Source: Herbidospora sakaeratensis | GTDB lineage: Bacteria > Actinomycetota > Actinomycetes > Streptosporangiales > Streptosporangiaceae | Reading direction: 5' to 3' | Assembly: GCF_001570525.1 (NCBI RefSeq) | Contig: NZ_BBXC01000010.1 | Span: 186,001-250,000 of the forward strand | DNA: 64,000 bases | Notes under the pieces: generated by a model | What the model was told of the DNA's origin: nothing | Seen by the model: only the letters and a program-made list of their open reading frames with translations | Database searches by the model: none | Part shown: one piece after another, positions 27,120 to 35,067 of the stretch | Numbering within the stretch: the first letter of the stretch is position 1 | Layout of the letters: the number at the start of each line of letters is the position of its first letter | Translations under genes and position numbers: made by a program

Positions 27120-27800
27120 TCAAGAAGTGGACGTGACAAAGCGCTGGTCAGGGGCGTAGATCCAGACCGGCTTGCCCCATTCCGTCAGATAGGTGTCACG
27201 GACCGTCCGGTCTTTTCCATTCTTTTTCGCCGTGTCACTCGTGACCCGCCGAATCAGACCGTCACTGCCGATCCAGACCTTCCAGTCCGTCACACGGGTC
27301 TGCCCGCGTCTCCGGCCTTCGTAGACCGTCGTCGACACTCCGTCGAGGACGCCCCCGGGGGACTTCTTCTTCGCCGATTTCAACAGTGCGCCGATTTCCG
27401 CCACCGACAACGCGTGCACGGCGGGGTCGTCGAGCCCCGCGGCCGTCACGTCGTTCTTCAGCTTCCATCCGCCGTTGTCGTCGTCGTGGTAGACGGCGTC
27501 GCCGACCCAGATGGTCTCGCTGATGTTCTCGTGCCGCTCTTCCTGCGTGGCGGTGGGCCCGAGGGCCCGCTCCACGATGGCGCGGTTGGCCTTCACCCGG
27601 GACCACCCGAACTGCAGGTCGCCGTAGATCTTGAAGGTGGCGTCGTCGGTTCTCTGCACCGTCTCGTAATGCACCCCGTGGGCGCTTTCGAGTTTGGCCG
27701 CGAGTGCCTGGAGGGGGTCGGCGGGCGCGGCGGCGGCCGGGGTGGCGAGAACCGTGCCCACCATGGCCGCACTCCCGGCGAATGCGATTAATCGCCTCAT
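27120..27800 (-). CDS. Secreted LolA/LprG-like protein, copy 2 of a tandem pair
   Basis: A 226-residue exported protein with signal MRRLIAFAGSAAMVGTVLAT...AAAA. It shares with the downstream paralogue SAHGVHYETVQR, YGDLQFGWSRVKAN, GVLDGVSTTVYEGR, WKVWIGSDGLIRRV and DTYLTEWGKPVWIYAPDQR. It is about 50 residues shorter, lacking the paralogue's loop after the second strand and its last ~15 residues. It is therefore a diverged tandem duplicate. The upstream 70 bases before the MarR gene hold its promoter. Function is unknown. Confidence 0.65.
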   Translation of the reverse strand: MRRLIAFAGSAAMVGTVLATPAAAAPADPLQALAAKLESAHGVHYETVQRTDDATFKIYGDLQFGWSRVKANRAIVERALGPTATQEERHENISETIWVGDAVYHDDDNGGWKLKNDVTAAGLDDPAVHALSVAEIGALLKSAKKKSPGGVLDGVSTTVYEGRRRGQTRVTDWKVWIGSDGLIRRVTSDTAKKNGKDRTVRDTYLTEWGKPVWIYAPDQRFVTSTS

Positions 27801-27869
27801 GGCGGACAGCGTATTGGTGGGAAGTCTTCAGGTGTTGAACTTTGTGCCCGCAATCACGAAACCTTCACA

Positions 27870-28361
27870 TCAGACGCCGTCGCCGAGGTCGGTGAGGGTG
27901 TCGCGCAGCAGGTCGGCCAGGGCGCGCAGGCGTTCGGGCGGGACGGGCGACAACAACTCCCGATGGGCCTTCGTGGTCTCCAGGGAGAGCTGCTCCGACG
28001 TGGCCACGCCCTCGGGGGTGAGCCGGACCCAGGAGGACCGGCCGTCGGCCGGGTCGGGCTCGCGGACGACCAGCCCGGCCGCCTGGAGTCGCTGGAGGAT
28101 GTTGCTGGTGCCGCCCGTGGTGAGCATCAGATGGCTCGACAACCCGCTCGGCTTGAGGCGGTAGGGCGCGCCCTCGCGGCGCAGGGTGGCGAGCACGTCG
28201 AAGTCGGCGTAGGTCAGGCCGTGGGCGCCGAGGACGCGGGCGGTGACCTCCTCGATCATCCCCTTGAGTCGACCCGATCGTTTGACGATCTCCAGTTCGG
28301 TCGTGGCGGCCTCGGGGAGCTCGGCGCGCCACCTGGTGATCATCTCGTCCACACGATCCAT
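27870..28361 (-). CDS. MarR-family transcriptional regulator
   Basis: A 163-residue winged-helix regulator: YADFDVLATLRREGAPYRLK, then PSGLSSHLMLTTGGTSNILQ RLQAAGLVVREPDPADGR (recognition helix and wing with the conserved DxR), and a C-terminal dimerisation helix. It is divergent from an amidohydrolase gene with a palindromic operator in the 63-base gap, so it most likely represses that gene and itself until a ligand binds. Confidence 0.9.
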   Translation of the reverse strand: MDRVDEMITRWRAELPEAATTELEIVKRSGRLKGMIEEVTARVLGAHGLTYADFDVLATLRREGAPYRLKPSGLSSHLMLTTGGTSNILQRLQAAGLVVREPDPADGRSSWVRLTPEGVATSEQLSLETTKAHRELLSPVPPERLRALADLLRDTLTDLGDGV

Positions 28362-28388
28362 GGCTTGAGTCTAGATGCCTTGCCTGAT

Positions 28389-28408
28389 AGCTTTCCGAAA
28401 AGCTTTCG
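28389..28408. promoter_or_regulatory. MarR-type operator between marR-like gene and amidohydrolase
   Basis: Overlapping inverted repeats: AGCTTTCCGAAAAGCT (28389-28404) and CGAAA-AGC-TTTCG (28396-28408). A further GAAAGG (28411-28416) is the ribosome-binding site of the amidohydrolase. The overlap suits mutually exclusive binding by the MarR dimer and RNA polymerase. Confidence 0.6.
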
Positions 28409-28424
28409 TGAAAGGAATCTGGTC

Positions 28425-29564
28425 ATGTGCACCCTCATCACCAACGCGACCCTGCTCGACACCGACCCGGAGCCCCGCGCCGTCGAGGGCGACCTGCTCA
28501 TCGAAGACGGCCGCATCGCCGCCGTCGGCCACGGACTGGCCGCCGACCACGTCGTCGACGCCGGGAAGGCGATCGTCATGCCCGGCCTGGTCGACGCCCA
28601 TCGCCACGTCTGGCAGAGCGTGCTGAGATCGCTCGACCCCGACTCGACCCTCGGCGACTACCTCGACCTCGTGCTGGGCCGGCTCGCGCCGTCGTTCACC
28701 GAAGACGACGTGCACGCCGCCAACCACTGGGGCGCGCTCGACGCCCTGAACTCCGGCGTCACCACGCTGTACGACTGGTCGCACGTCCCCCACCCGGAGG
28801 CGGCGCTCGACGGGCTGGTGCAGGCGGGCGTGCGGGCCGTGTTCGCCCATCCCGACCGGGAGGCGCTGGCCCGGCTCCGCCCGCCGGCGCACATCGCACT
28901 AGCTCTGGCCGCCACGGGTCCCGTCTACGGGCCGGTCGAGGAGGCCGTACGGGACTGGAAGGCGGCGCGGGAGCGGAGGTGGCACCTCAGCCTGCACGCC
29001 ACCGGGACGGGCGCGGTCGAGAGCCTGCACCGGCACGGGCTGCTCGGGCCCGACGTGATGGTCGTGCACGGCAACGGCTTCACCGACGACGCGATGAAGA
29101 CGATGGCCGACGCCGGCGCGACCGCCACGGTCACCCCCGCCGTGGAGGCGCAGATGGGCCACGGCGCTCACGAGACCGTGCGGTTCCGCGCCCACGGCAT
29201 CGCGACCGGGCTCGGGGTCGACACCGTCGTCACCGTGCCCGGCGACCTGTTCTCGGTCATGCGGGCCGCGCTGCCGGGCACCCCGGCGGCCGAGGTGCTG
29301 AGGATGGCCACCATCGAAGGCGCCCGCGCGATCGGGCTCGACCGGGAGATCGGCTCCCTCACGCCCGGCAAGCACGCCGACCTCGTCATGATCGCCACCG
29401 ACGGTCCCGGGATGGCCCCGGTGACCGACCCGGTGAGAGCGGTCGTGGGGTCGGCGGGCCGGGGCGACGTGCGGGCCGTCTTCGTCGCGGGCCGCCGCGT
29501 CGAGACGACCTCGGCGCGGGCCCGGGAGCGGGCCGAGCAGGTCAGGGCACGCTTGACGGCTTAG
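28425..29564 (+). CDS. Metal-dependent amidohydrolase (cytosine/guanine deaminase-like, TrzA/AtzA group)
   Basis: A 379-residue enzyme from ATG 28425 with AAAGGAA upstream. The N-terminal small beta domain (LITNATLLDTDPEPRAVEGD) is followed by the metal motif GLVDAHRHVWQS. The group's usual HxH is present as His-Arg-His. Later motifs are LHATGTGAVESLHRHG, VVHGNGFTDDAMK, GLGVDT and the C-terminal SLTPGKHADLVMI. Such enzymes deaminate or hydrolyse cyclic amides and purine/pyrimidine-like compounds. The substrate is unknown. Control by the divergent MarR suggests a xenobiotic or catabolic role. It ends 4 bases into the convergent next gene. Confidence 0.85.
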   Translation: MCTLITNATLLDTDPEPRAVEGDLLIEDGRIAAVGHGLAADHVVDAGKAIVMPGLVDAHRHVWQSVLRSLDPDSTLGDYLDLVLGRLAPSFTEDDVHAANHWGALDALNSGVTTLYDWSHVPHPEAALDGLVQAGVRAVFAHPDREALARLRPPAHIALALAATGPVYGPVEEAVRDWKAARERRWHLSLHATGTGAVESLHRHGLLGPDVMVVHGNGFTDDAMKTMADAGATATVTPAVEAQMGHGAHETVRFRAHGIATGLGVDTVVTVPGDLFSVMRAALPGTPAAEVLRMATIEGARAIGLDREIGSLTPGKHADLVMIATDGPGMAPVTDPVRAVVGSAGRGDVRAVFVAGRRVETTSARARERAEQVRARLTA

Positions 29565-29974
29565 GAGTGGCCGCCGTGCTCGGCCACCTCGACGTGCCCG
29601 CCGAGACGGGGGACCAGCCCGTTGAGCTCCTTCTCCGGGCCGACCACGACCCAGCGGGTGCCGACCAGGTAGGTGCCGCCGTAGGCCTGGGCGCCCTTCA
29701 GCCAGTCGGTCTGGTTCTTGTCGGCCTGGAAGGTGAGCACCACCGACTGGTAGGTCGGGGCGGTGCACATCGCCTGGCGCATGTCGGGCTGCTGGCCCTG
29801 GATCTCCGGCGTGCAGCCGATGACGCCGGTGATCTCCTCCAGGGTGTGCGTCGGCGCGACCGCGTGGTGGCCGGTGGCCTGGGACTCCTCACCCCCGATG
29901 GCCCACCAGATCACGGGGATCGCCGCCAGCGCGAGGATCGGAAGCGTCCAGCGTCTGGTCACGACGAGAGGCAT
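29561..29974 (-). CDS. Small membrane-anchored exported protein, unknown function
   Basis: A 137-residue protein from ATG 29974, with an AAGGAGGA site 7 bases upstream. One N-terminal helix (LPILALAAIPVIWWAIGG) anchors an extracytoplasmic domain with several His (GHHAVAPTH, HVEVAEHGGH) and two Cys (IGCTPEIQG, AMCTAPTYQ). The pattern TYLVGTRWVVVGPEKELNGL suggests a compact alpha/beta domain. It overlaps the 3' end of the CopD-CtaG gene by 86 bases and is surely co-transcribed with it. A link to copper or oxidase assembly is inferred only from position and the His/Cys content. Confidence 0.65.
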   Translation of the reverse strand: MPLVVTRRWTLPILALAAIPVIWWAIGGEESQATGHHAVAPTHTLEEITGVIGCTPEIQGQQPDMRQAMCTAPTYQSVVLTFQADKNQTDWLKGAQAYGGTYLVGTRWVVVGPEKELNGLVPRLGGHVEVAEHGGHS

Positions 29975-31586
29975 GACCGTCCTCCTTCTTCGGTGTGAGC
30001 CGCGCCGTCGCGACGGCGACGGCCGCGATCGCGGCGTAGACCAGGGCGCCGAGCCACTGGTCGCCGACGGGCAGCCAGGCGATGTCGTCGAGCTGCGAAT
30101 ACCAGCCCCGGCCCTGGGCCGGGCCGAGCAGCAGATAGAGGGCGACCACCGCCTGGGTCCCGGCCATGACCGGCCAGATCCCACTGCAGATGGTCGTGTA
30201 CGCCGCCACGGCCAGCCCCAGCAGCACGAGCAGCCGGACCGCCAGCACCGACTGCGACAGCTCGAACAGCGGCGTGGTGAACAGGGCGAGCGAGGGCACC
30301 GTGGCGGTCACCAGGCCCAGCCAGGCCGGGGGCCGCCACGGCCGCCAGGCCATCGCCAGCAGCGCCGGGACCAGCGCGCCCACGATCGCCCACTGGACCA
30401 GCTGCACCGACACGATCGCGCGGGCGTAGGTGCCCAGGCCGCCCACGGTCGCGTAGGCGAACAGCGCCAGACCGCCCGCCCACATCACCGGCCGCTGCCG
30501 GTCGGACCAGCGGAAGTAGGCCGCGCAGGCCAGGGCGACGGCCAGCAGCAGGATCGGGTCGGGCCGCCACTCGGTGACGAGCCGCCCGGGGGCCAGGATC
30601 GGCAGGTAGAAGCCGAGCACGCCGTGGGCCGGCGACTCGCCGGGCGGCGGCGGGGTGCGCGAGAGCGCCACGGCCAGGCCCATCGTGGCGGCCATCAGCA
30701 CGACCTCCCCGGCGGCCAGCCGCAGGAAGGGGACCTTGGTGGAGGTGAGGGCCGCGATGGTGCGGGTCCGGTGGCGCATTCCGAACCACCCCAGCGCGAC
30801 CATCGCGGCCAGCTTGAGGAGCACGAGGACGCCGTACTCCGACGACCAGAGGAGCTCCAGCCGGCCCAGCCGGACCCAGGCGTTCAGCAGGCCCGACAGG
30901 GCGACCGTGACGTAGCACCACAGGGCCAGCGTGCTGAAGCGTTCGACCGCCCTGACCGGCGCCTCGCGCATGAACACGATCAGGCCGAACAGCCCGCCGA
31001 CCCACAGGACGACCCCGCCGAGGTGGACGAGCAGGCTCGACACCGCGAAGTCGTGGTCGACGGCCGAGGCCGAGTGTCCCGCGTAGGCCGGCGGCAGCAC
31101 CGCGAGCACGGCCACGGCGAGCAGCAGCCACGGTTTCCCCCGGGCCACGAAGCTCAGCAGGGTGATCGCGAGGGCCAGGACGTACACGATCAGGAAGGAG
31201 AGCCCCTGCGGGACGTACAGGATGAAGGTCGAGAGCATGCCCGACCGCAGGGCTTCGAGCACCGGCGCGCCGACGAAGTCCGACAGCGTGAGCAGCACGG
31301 TCGCCGCCGCGCTGCCCGCCCAGGCCAGCGCCCACCGGGGGACCGCCCGCGCCAGGATCTCCTTCTCGCCCAGCAGCACCGCCGCGAGCAGCGAGCCGAC
31401 CGTGCCGACCGCGCACAGATCGTGCACCAGCCGCATGATCGGCAGGCCCCAGGTGGTCAGGGCCCCCGGTGACGGGAGCCCCCGGATGGCGGGCAGGTCA
31501 CGCGGCCCGCCGAACAGCTGGACGAGCACGAGAGCAGCCAGCCCCGCGGCCAGGGCCAGCGCGCACACGAGCACGGGTCGCCTCAC
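29889..31586 (-). CDS. CopD copper-resistance domain fused to CtaG-like cytochrome oxidase assembly domain
   Basis: A 565-residue, roughly 14-helix membrane protein. The N-terminal half (to ~300) fits CopD: TWGLPIMRLVHDLCAVGTVG, LLVHLGGVVLWVGGLFGLIV and VALSGLLNAWVRLG. The C-terminal half (~320-540) fits the Caa3_CtaG family: WRPDPILLLAVALACAAYFR, YARAIVSVQLVQWAIVGALV, then ALLAMAWRPWRPP and PVMAGTQAVVALYLLLG. The fusion is common in actinobacteria and is thought to move or insert copper for cytochrome oxidase. GTG 31586 is the start. It overlaps the small exported-protein gene downstream. Confidence 0.85.
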   Translation of the reverse strand: MRRPVLVCALALAAGLAALVLVQLFGGPRDLPAIRGLPSPGALTTWGLPIMRLVHDLCAVGTVGSLLAAVLLGEKEILARAVPRWALAWAGSAAATVLLTLSDFVGAPVLEALRSGMLSTFILYVPQGLSFLIVYVLALAITLLSFVARGKPWLLLAVAVLAVLPPAYAGHSASAVDHDFAVSSLLVHLGGVVLWVGGLFGLIVFMREAPVRAVERFSTLALWCYVTVALSGLLNAWVRLGRLELLWSSEYGVLVLLKLAAMVALGWFGMRHRTRTIAALTSTKVPFLRLAAGEVVLMAATMGLAVALSRTPPPPGESPAHGVLGFYLPILAPGRLVTEWRPDPILLLAVALACAAYFRWSDRQRPVMWAGGLALFAYATVGGLGTYARAIVSVQLVQWAIVGALVPALLAMAWRPWRPPAWLGLVTATVPSLALFTTPLFELSQSVLAVRLLVLLGLAVAAYTTICSGIWPVMAGTQAVVALYLLLGPAQGRGWYSQLDDIAWLPVGDQWLGALVYAAIAAVAVATARLTPKKEDGHASRRDQTLDASDPRAGGDPRDLVGHRG

Positions 31587-31686
31587 GACCGGAGATACGC
31601 CGTCCGGCGCGATCGGGTTCGGTCAACGAAAAGGTAACGATGTGCGCCTCATTGAGCTGCGCATTTCCGCCCCGCACAGTGGAGGC

Positions 31687-31920
31687 ATGGTGACCTCCTA
31701 TCGCGAAGTCGTCGACCGCATCTACACCCTGGCCCGGTTACATGCGCTGTCGGTCAGATGGCGCGAAACGACGACGGCCAGTCGCCTACTCTTGCTCTAC
31801 GACGGAACCGAGGTGGTCGTGGGACGGTCGATGGTGCCGATACGGAACATCACCAGAGCGGCCCTTGACGACGTCGAGCACGACCTTGAACACGTCTTCG
31901 GAAGGGGCTGGTTGCGGTGA
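31687..31920 (+). CDS. Small hypothetical protein (77 residues)
   Basis: A short protein with strong actinobacterial codon use: SYREVVDRIYTLARLHALSV, then LLLYDGTEVVVGRSM and DDVEHDLEHVFGRGWLR. GGAGG lies only 1 base before ATG 31687 but 4 bases before GTG 31690, so the true start may be the GTG. Its stop overlaps the next gene (GTGA), so the two are coupled. No family is recognised. Confidence 0.55.
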   Translation: MVTSYREVVDRIYTLARLHALSVRWRETTTASRLLLLYDGTEVVVGRSMVPIRNITRAALDDVEHDLEHVFGRGWLR

Positions 31921-32243
31921 CGACCGCCGTCCACCGGCTGACCGTCAGGGTCAGCAGGGAACGCGCACTCGACCGGGACATCGAGGTCTGGTACGCCCGC
32001 CCGGTGGACGCCCCGATCCGTTCGGGGGTGTCGGCCGAGACCCTGACCGAGCTCCGCGACGCCGTCGACGGCGTGAAGCACTTCATCCTCGACGTCTCCT
32101 CCGACGCCGCGGTCGAGGTCGACTACCAGTACGACCTCCCGGGCGTCTCGCCCGAGGTGTGGCAGGCCCACCGCGAACTGCTCGCCCACCTTGACAAGGC
32201 CGGCCTGTCGGCGGCCGACCGGGCGGCCCTGCTCGCGGGCTGA
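31917..32243 (+). CDS. Hypothetical protein (108 residues), coupled to the preceding small gene
   Basis: Starts at GTG 31917 inside the previous stop. Sequence features: HRLTVRVSRERALDRDIEVW, YARPVDAPIRSGVSAETLTE, an acidic strand (VEVDYQYDLPG) and a C-terminal helix (EVWQAHRELLAHLDKAGLS). No signal peptide or membrane helix. Together with the 77-residue protein it may form a small two-protein complex. No function can be assigned. Confidence 0.55.
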   Translation: MTTAVHRLTVRVSRERALDRDIEVWYARPVDAPIRSGVSAETLTELRDAVDGVKHFILDVSSDAAVEVDYQYDLPGVSPEVWQAHRELLAHLDKAGLSAADRAALLAG

Positions 32244-32249
32244 GCAACG

Positions 32250-33074
32250 TCAAGAATGTTTCACGTGAAGCCGAGTTCTGATCTTCGTGATCTGGGCCGG
32301 CGTCGTACGGCAGCAGCCGCCGATGTGGGTCGCGCCCGCCCAGTCGGCCACCGGGAAGTCGTTCCCGACCCCCTCCCACGTCTTCTCCTGGGCGTTCCAG
32401 GTCTCGCCCGAGTTGGGGTAGACGACCCTCGCCCCCAGCGTGATCAGGTTGGCGATGTAGGCCGGGTTGGTGCAGTTGGCCCCGACCGGGACGTCGAGGG
32501 CGGCGGCCGCCTCGGCGAACGGGGTGCCGTCGCTGATGGTGTGGTCGTCGCGGCACGAGAAGCTGATCCAGCCGTCGGCCCCGGTCTCGTGGAACAGGCG
32601 CAGCAGCGCCTTGGCCTCGGGCAGCGAGGGCACGGTCTCGGCCGCCACCAGGTCGGCGCCCGCGCCGGCCAGCAGGTGGAAGCGGTCGCGGTGCCACGCG
32701 TAGAGGTCGTCTTCGGTCAGGTCGCCGTAGTCGCCGGTGTACTCCTGCCCGTCGGCCAGGTAGGCGCCGTAGGGCCCGACACTGGCCGCGACCTGGCCCG
32801 CGCCGTGCTGGTCGCGGGCCTGCCGGGCCAGCTCGACCGACGACACGATCAGCGCGGCGGCCTCCGAGGGAGACGCGCCGTGGCGGGTGAAGCCCTCGAT
32901 GGTCGCCTGGTAGCTGGCCGTCGTCGCGACGTCGGCTCCGGCGGCGAAGAAGTCGAGGTGGGCGCGGCGGATCACGCCGGGGTCGTCGGACAACAACCGG
33001 GCCGACCAGAGGTCGTCGCCCAGATCGCAACCGAGGGTCTCCAGGTGGGTCGCGAGCCCGCCGTCGAGGATCAC
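32250..33074 (-). CDS. mmuM: Homocysteine S-methyltransferase
   Basis: A 274-residue enzyme from GTG 33074 (VILDGGLATHLETLGCDLGD). It matches the homocysteine-binding barrel of MmuM/BHMT-type enzymes: TTASYQATIEGF, GPYGAYLADGQEYTGDY, AAETVPSLPEAKALL and the zinc site GANCTNP plus HIGGCCRTTPAQI. It methylates homocysteine using S-methylmethionine or AdoMet. It overlaps the upstream GNAT gene by 4 bases (GTGA) and is the last gene of a three-gene run. The window thus has two routes to methionine, this one and metH. Confidence 0.9.
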   Translation of the reverse strand: MILDGGLATHLETLGCDLGDDLWSARLLSDDPGVIRRAHLDFFAAGADVATTASYQATIEGFTRHGASPSEAAALIVSSVELARQARDQHGAGQVAASVGPYGAYLADGQEYTGDYGDLTEDDLYAWHRDRFHLLAGAGADLVAAETVPSLPEAKALLRLFHETGADGWISFSCRDDHTISDGTPFAEAAAALDVPVGANCTNPAYIANLITLGARVVYPNSGETWNAQEKTWEGVGNDFPVADWAGATHIGGCCRTTPAQITKIRTRLHVKHS

Positions 33075-33871
33075 GCGATCGCCTGCATGACCGGGGTGTA
33101 GACACGCGAGATGTCGGTGGTCATCGGCTTGCCGTACTCCATGAGGGTGGTGCTGAACGCGGGTTTGAGCCCCTGGTCGCGGGCCCACCGCGCGGCGGCG
33201 GGCAGCAGCGACTCGACCCGGATCGGGCCGGTCACGTCGGCCGCCAGATCGGCGAGCAGGTCTTCGGCGTCGGCGGCCGACTTCGCCACGACGGGACCGA
33301 TCACGTTGATGTGGCCGTTGTGCCACACCCCGCCGAACCCGCCGTCGGTCACCCGGAAGCTCTCGCAGAAGCCCGGCAGCCGGGCGAACAACTCGGTTCG
33401 GGGAGCGCCGTAGACCTCCTCGTCGAGCGCGGTGACCGCCGCGAGGTCGGTCAGTTCGCCGGTACGTCCCGACGCCGACCCCGAGAAGGTCCCGGTGTAG
33501 ACGTCGCAGACGCCGGTCGAGCGGAAGCCGAGGCGTTCGTAGAGCGGGCGGCCGTAGGCGGTGGCGGTGAGGGTCGCGGTGTCGGTGCCGGCCACGTCGA
33601 GGGCGTGGCGCATCAGCCGGCCGCCGAGGCCCTGCCGTTCGTAGCGGCGGGCCACCAGCATCATGCTGATCGCGGTCACCTGAGTGCCGAAGCGCACCAG
33701 CGCCACCGTGGCCGCCAGGCCGTCGCCGTCGGGGGCCTCGATGCCGTGGACCTCGCCGACCTCGTAGAGCAGGCGGCACTTCTCCCGTTCGGGCGACCAC
33801 TCGCGGTCGACCGCGAGGGCGAGGAAGTCGTCGAGCCGGTCGACGCCGAGCCGGTGGATCGAAAAAGTCAT
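33071..33871 (-). CDS. GNAT-family N-acetyltransferase with extra C-terminal domain
   Basis: A 266-residue protein. The first ~130 residues are a GNAT domain with acetyl-CoA loop RRYERQGLGGRLMRHALD and YERLGFRSTGVCDVYTG. The remaining half reads TGELTDLAAVTALDEEVYGA, then FCESFRVTDGGFGGVWHNGH and GKPMTTDISRVYTPVMQAIA. This fits the two-domain GNAT plus DUF1248-type layout. The substrate is unknown. Overlapping junctions (ATGA upstream, GTGA downstream) place it in one operon with another GNAT and mmuM. Confidence 0.82.
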   Translation of the reverse strand: MTFSIHRLGVDRLDDFLALAVDREWSPEREKCRLLYEVGEVHGIEAPDGDGLAATVALVRFGTQVTAISMMLVARRYERQGLGGRLMRHALDVAGTDTATLTATAYGRPLYERLGFRSTGVCDVYTGTFSGSASGRTGELTDLAAVTALDEEVYGAPRTELFARLPGFCESFRVTDGGFGGVWHNGHINVIGPVVAKSAADAEDLLADLAADVTGPIRVESLLPAAARWARDQGLKPAFSTTLMEYGKPMTTDISRVYTPVMQAIA

Positions 33872-34323
33872 TCGTCAATCAATCGGTCGAAATAGACACG
33901 GTCCGCACCCGGGCCATCGTAGTCGGCGATCGGTTCGCTCACGCGGAAGCCCATCGCGGTGTGGAAGGCGATCGACCGCGTGTTGCGCGGCGAGGTGACG
34001 GCGGCGACCCGGGTCCGGCCGACCGAGTGGACCAGCGAGAAGAACCGCCGGTAGAGCTCGCGTCCCACGCCGCTGCGCCGGAACGTCGGGGCGACCCCGA
34101 CGAAGTGGATGTACGCCAGGTCGCGCTGCCCCTGGGAGAGGAAGCCGACGAGGAAGGCCACGAGGTGGCCGTGGGCGTACACGACGAAGCTGGTGTTGTG
34201 GAAGTGGTCGAGGAACAGGCGCGTCAGCCCACCCTGGACCGGCACGCCCCACCAGTCGTCGACGACCGCCTTGATGGCGTCGTAGTCGGAGGGCTTCGCC
34301 GGGCGAACCTCTATCTCGGACAC
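33868..34323 (-). CDS. GNAT-family N-acetyltransferase
   Basis: A 151-residue single-domain GNAT from GTG 34323 (VSEIEVRPAKPSDYDAIKAV). The acetyl-CoA pyrophosphate loop reads VAPTFRRSGVGRELYRRFF, with the final strand FHTAMGFRVSEP. It is first in the GNAT-GNAT-mmuM run and overlaps the next gene by 4 bases. It is divergent from a third GNAT gene across only 18 bases, so their promoters must overlap. Confidence 0.87.
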   Translation of the reverse strand: MSEIEVRPAKPSDYDAIKAVVDDWWGVPVQGGLTRLFLDHFHNTSFVVYAHGHLVAFLVGFLSQGQRDLAYIHFVGVAPTFRRSGVGRELYRRFFSLVHSVGRTRVAAVTSPRNTRSIAFHTAMGFRVSEPIADYDGPGADRVYFDRLIDE

Positions 34324-34341
34324 GAGCCTATTGTGGGCCGC

Positions 34342-35067
34342 ATGCGACAGATCAGGGCCAACGACCACGGGGTCGCGGCGATCAGCTTCGTCGAAGGGGT
34401 CCGCGACGGCCGTCCGTGGGCCGACTACCTCGAAGTGATCGGCCCCGGCGCGATCGAGGTGATCATGGCGCAGCTGAAGGGCTGGGCCGTCTCCGCCGAC
34501 GTCGACCTCGGCCGCGAACTGGTCGCGCGCGGCGCCCGCAGGCTCCGCCACGCCCACTCCATGTACGCCGACCTCACGGCCCTCCCCTCCGCCCCCGGCG
34601 CCCCGCCCGAAGGGGTGCGCTTCACCCCGGTCGACCGCTCGCCCGAGGACATCTATCCGGCCATGAGCGCGGCCTACCCGCCCGGCCACGTCGACCACCA
34701 CGCGCGCGACCGCGACGAGGCCATCGCGACCGAGTTGGTCCCGCTCCTCGACGGCAGCATGGTCGGCCCGCTGCTGCCGTGCAGCTCGCTGGCCGTGAAC
34801 GACGCGGGCGCGGTCGTCGCGGGGGTGTTCGTGAACGACTTCAAGACCGTCCCGTGGGTGACCGAGGTGTTCCGCCACCCGGCGCTGTCGGTCCCGGGCA
34901 CCGGCGGGCGGCTGCTGCGCCACGTGCAGCTCAGGGCCGCCGCCGACGGGCTCGACCGGCTGGGGCTGGCCGTCAGCGACGGCAACCCGGCGCAGCGGGT
35001 CTACAGCCGGCTCGGGTTCGCCGTCACCCACACCGCGTTCACCGTGGCGATCGAAGAAAGTCCCTGA
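34342..35067 (+). CDS. GNAT-like acetyltransferase
   Basis: A 241-residue protein from ATG 34342. The C-terminal ~120 residues hold the GNAT core: VAGVFVNDFKTVPWVTEVFR, then GTGGRLLRHVQLRAAADGLD and YSRLGFAVTHTAFTV. The N-terminal half is a divergent GNAT-like region. The substrate is unknown. Its last 29 bases overlap the convergent hydrolase gene. Confidence 0.8.
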   Translation: MRQIRANDHGVAAISFVEGVRDGRPWADYLEVIGPGAIEVIMAQLKGWAVSADVDLGRELVARGARRLRHAHSMYADLTALPSAPGAPPEGVRFTPVDRSPEDIYPAMSAAYPPGHVDHHARDRDEAIATELVPLLDGSMVGPLLPCSSLAVNDAGAVVAGVFVNDFKTVPWVTEVFRHPALSVPGTGGRLLRHVQLRAAADGLDRLGLAVSDGNPAQRVYSRLGFAVTHTAFTVAIEESP

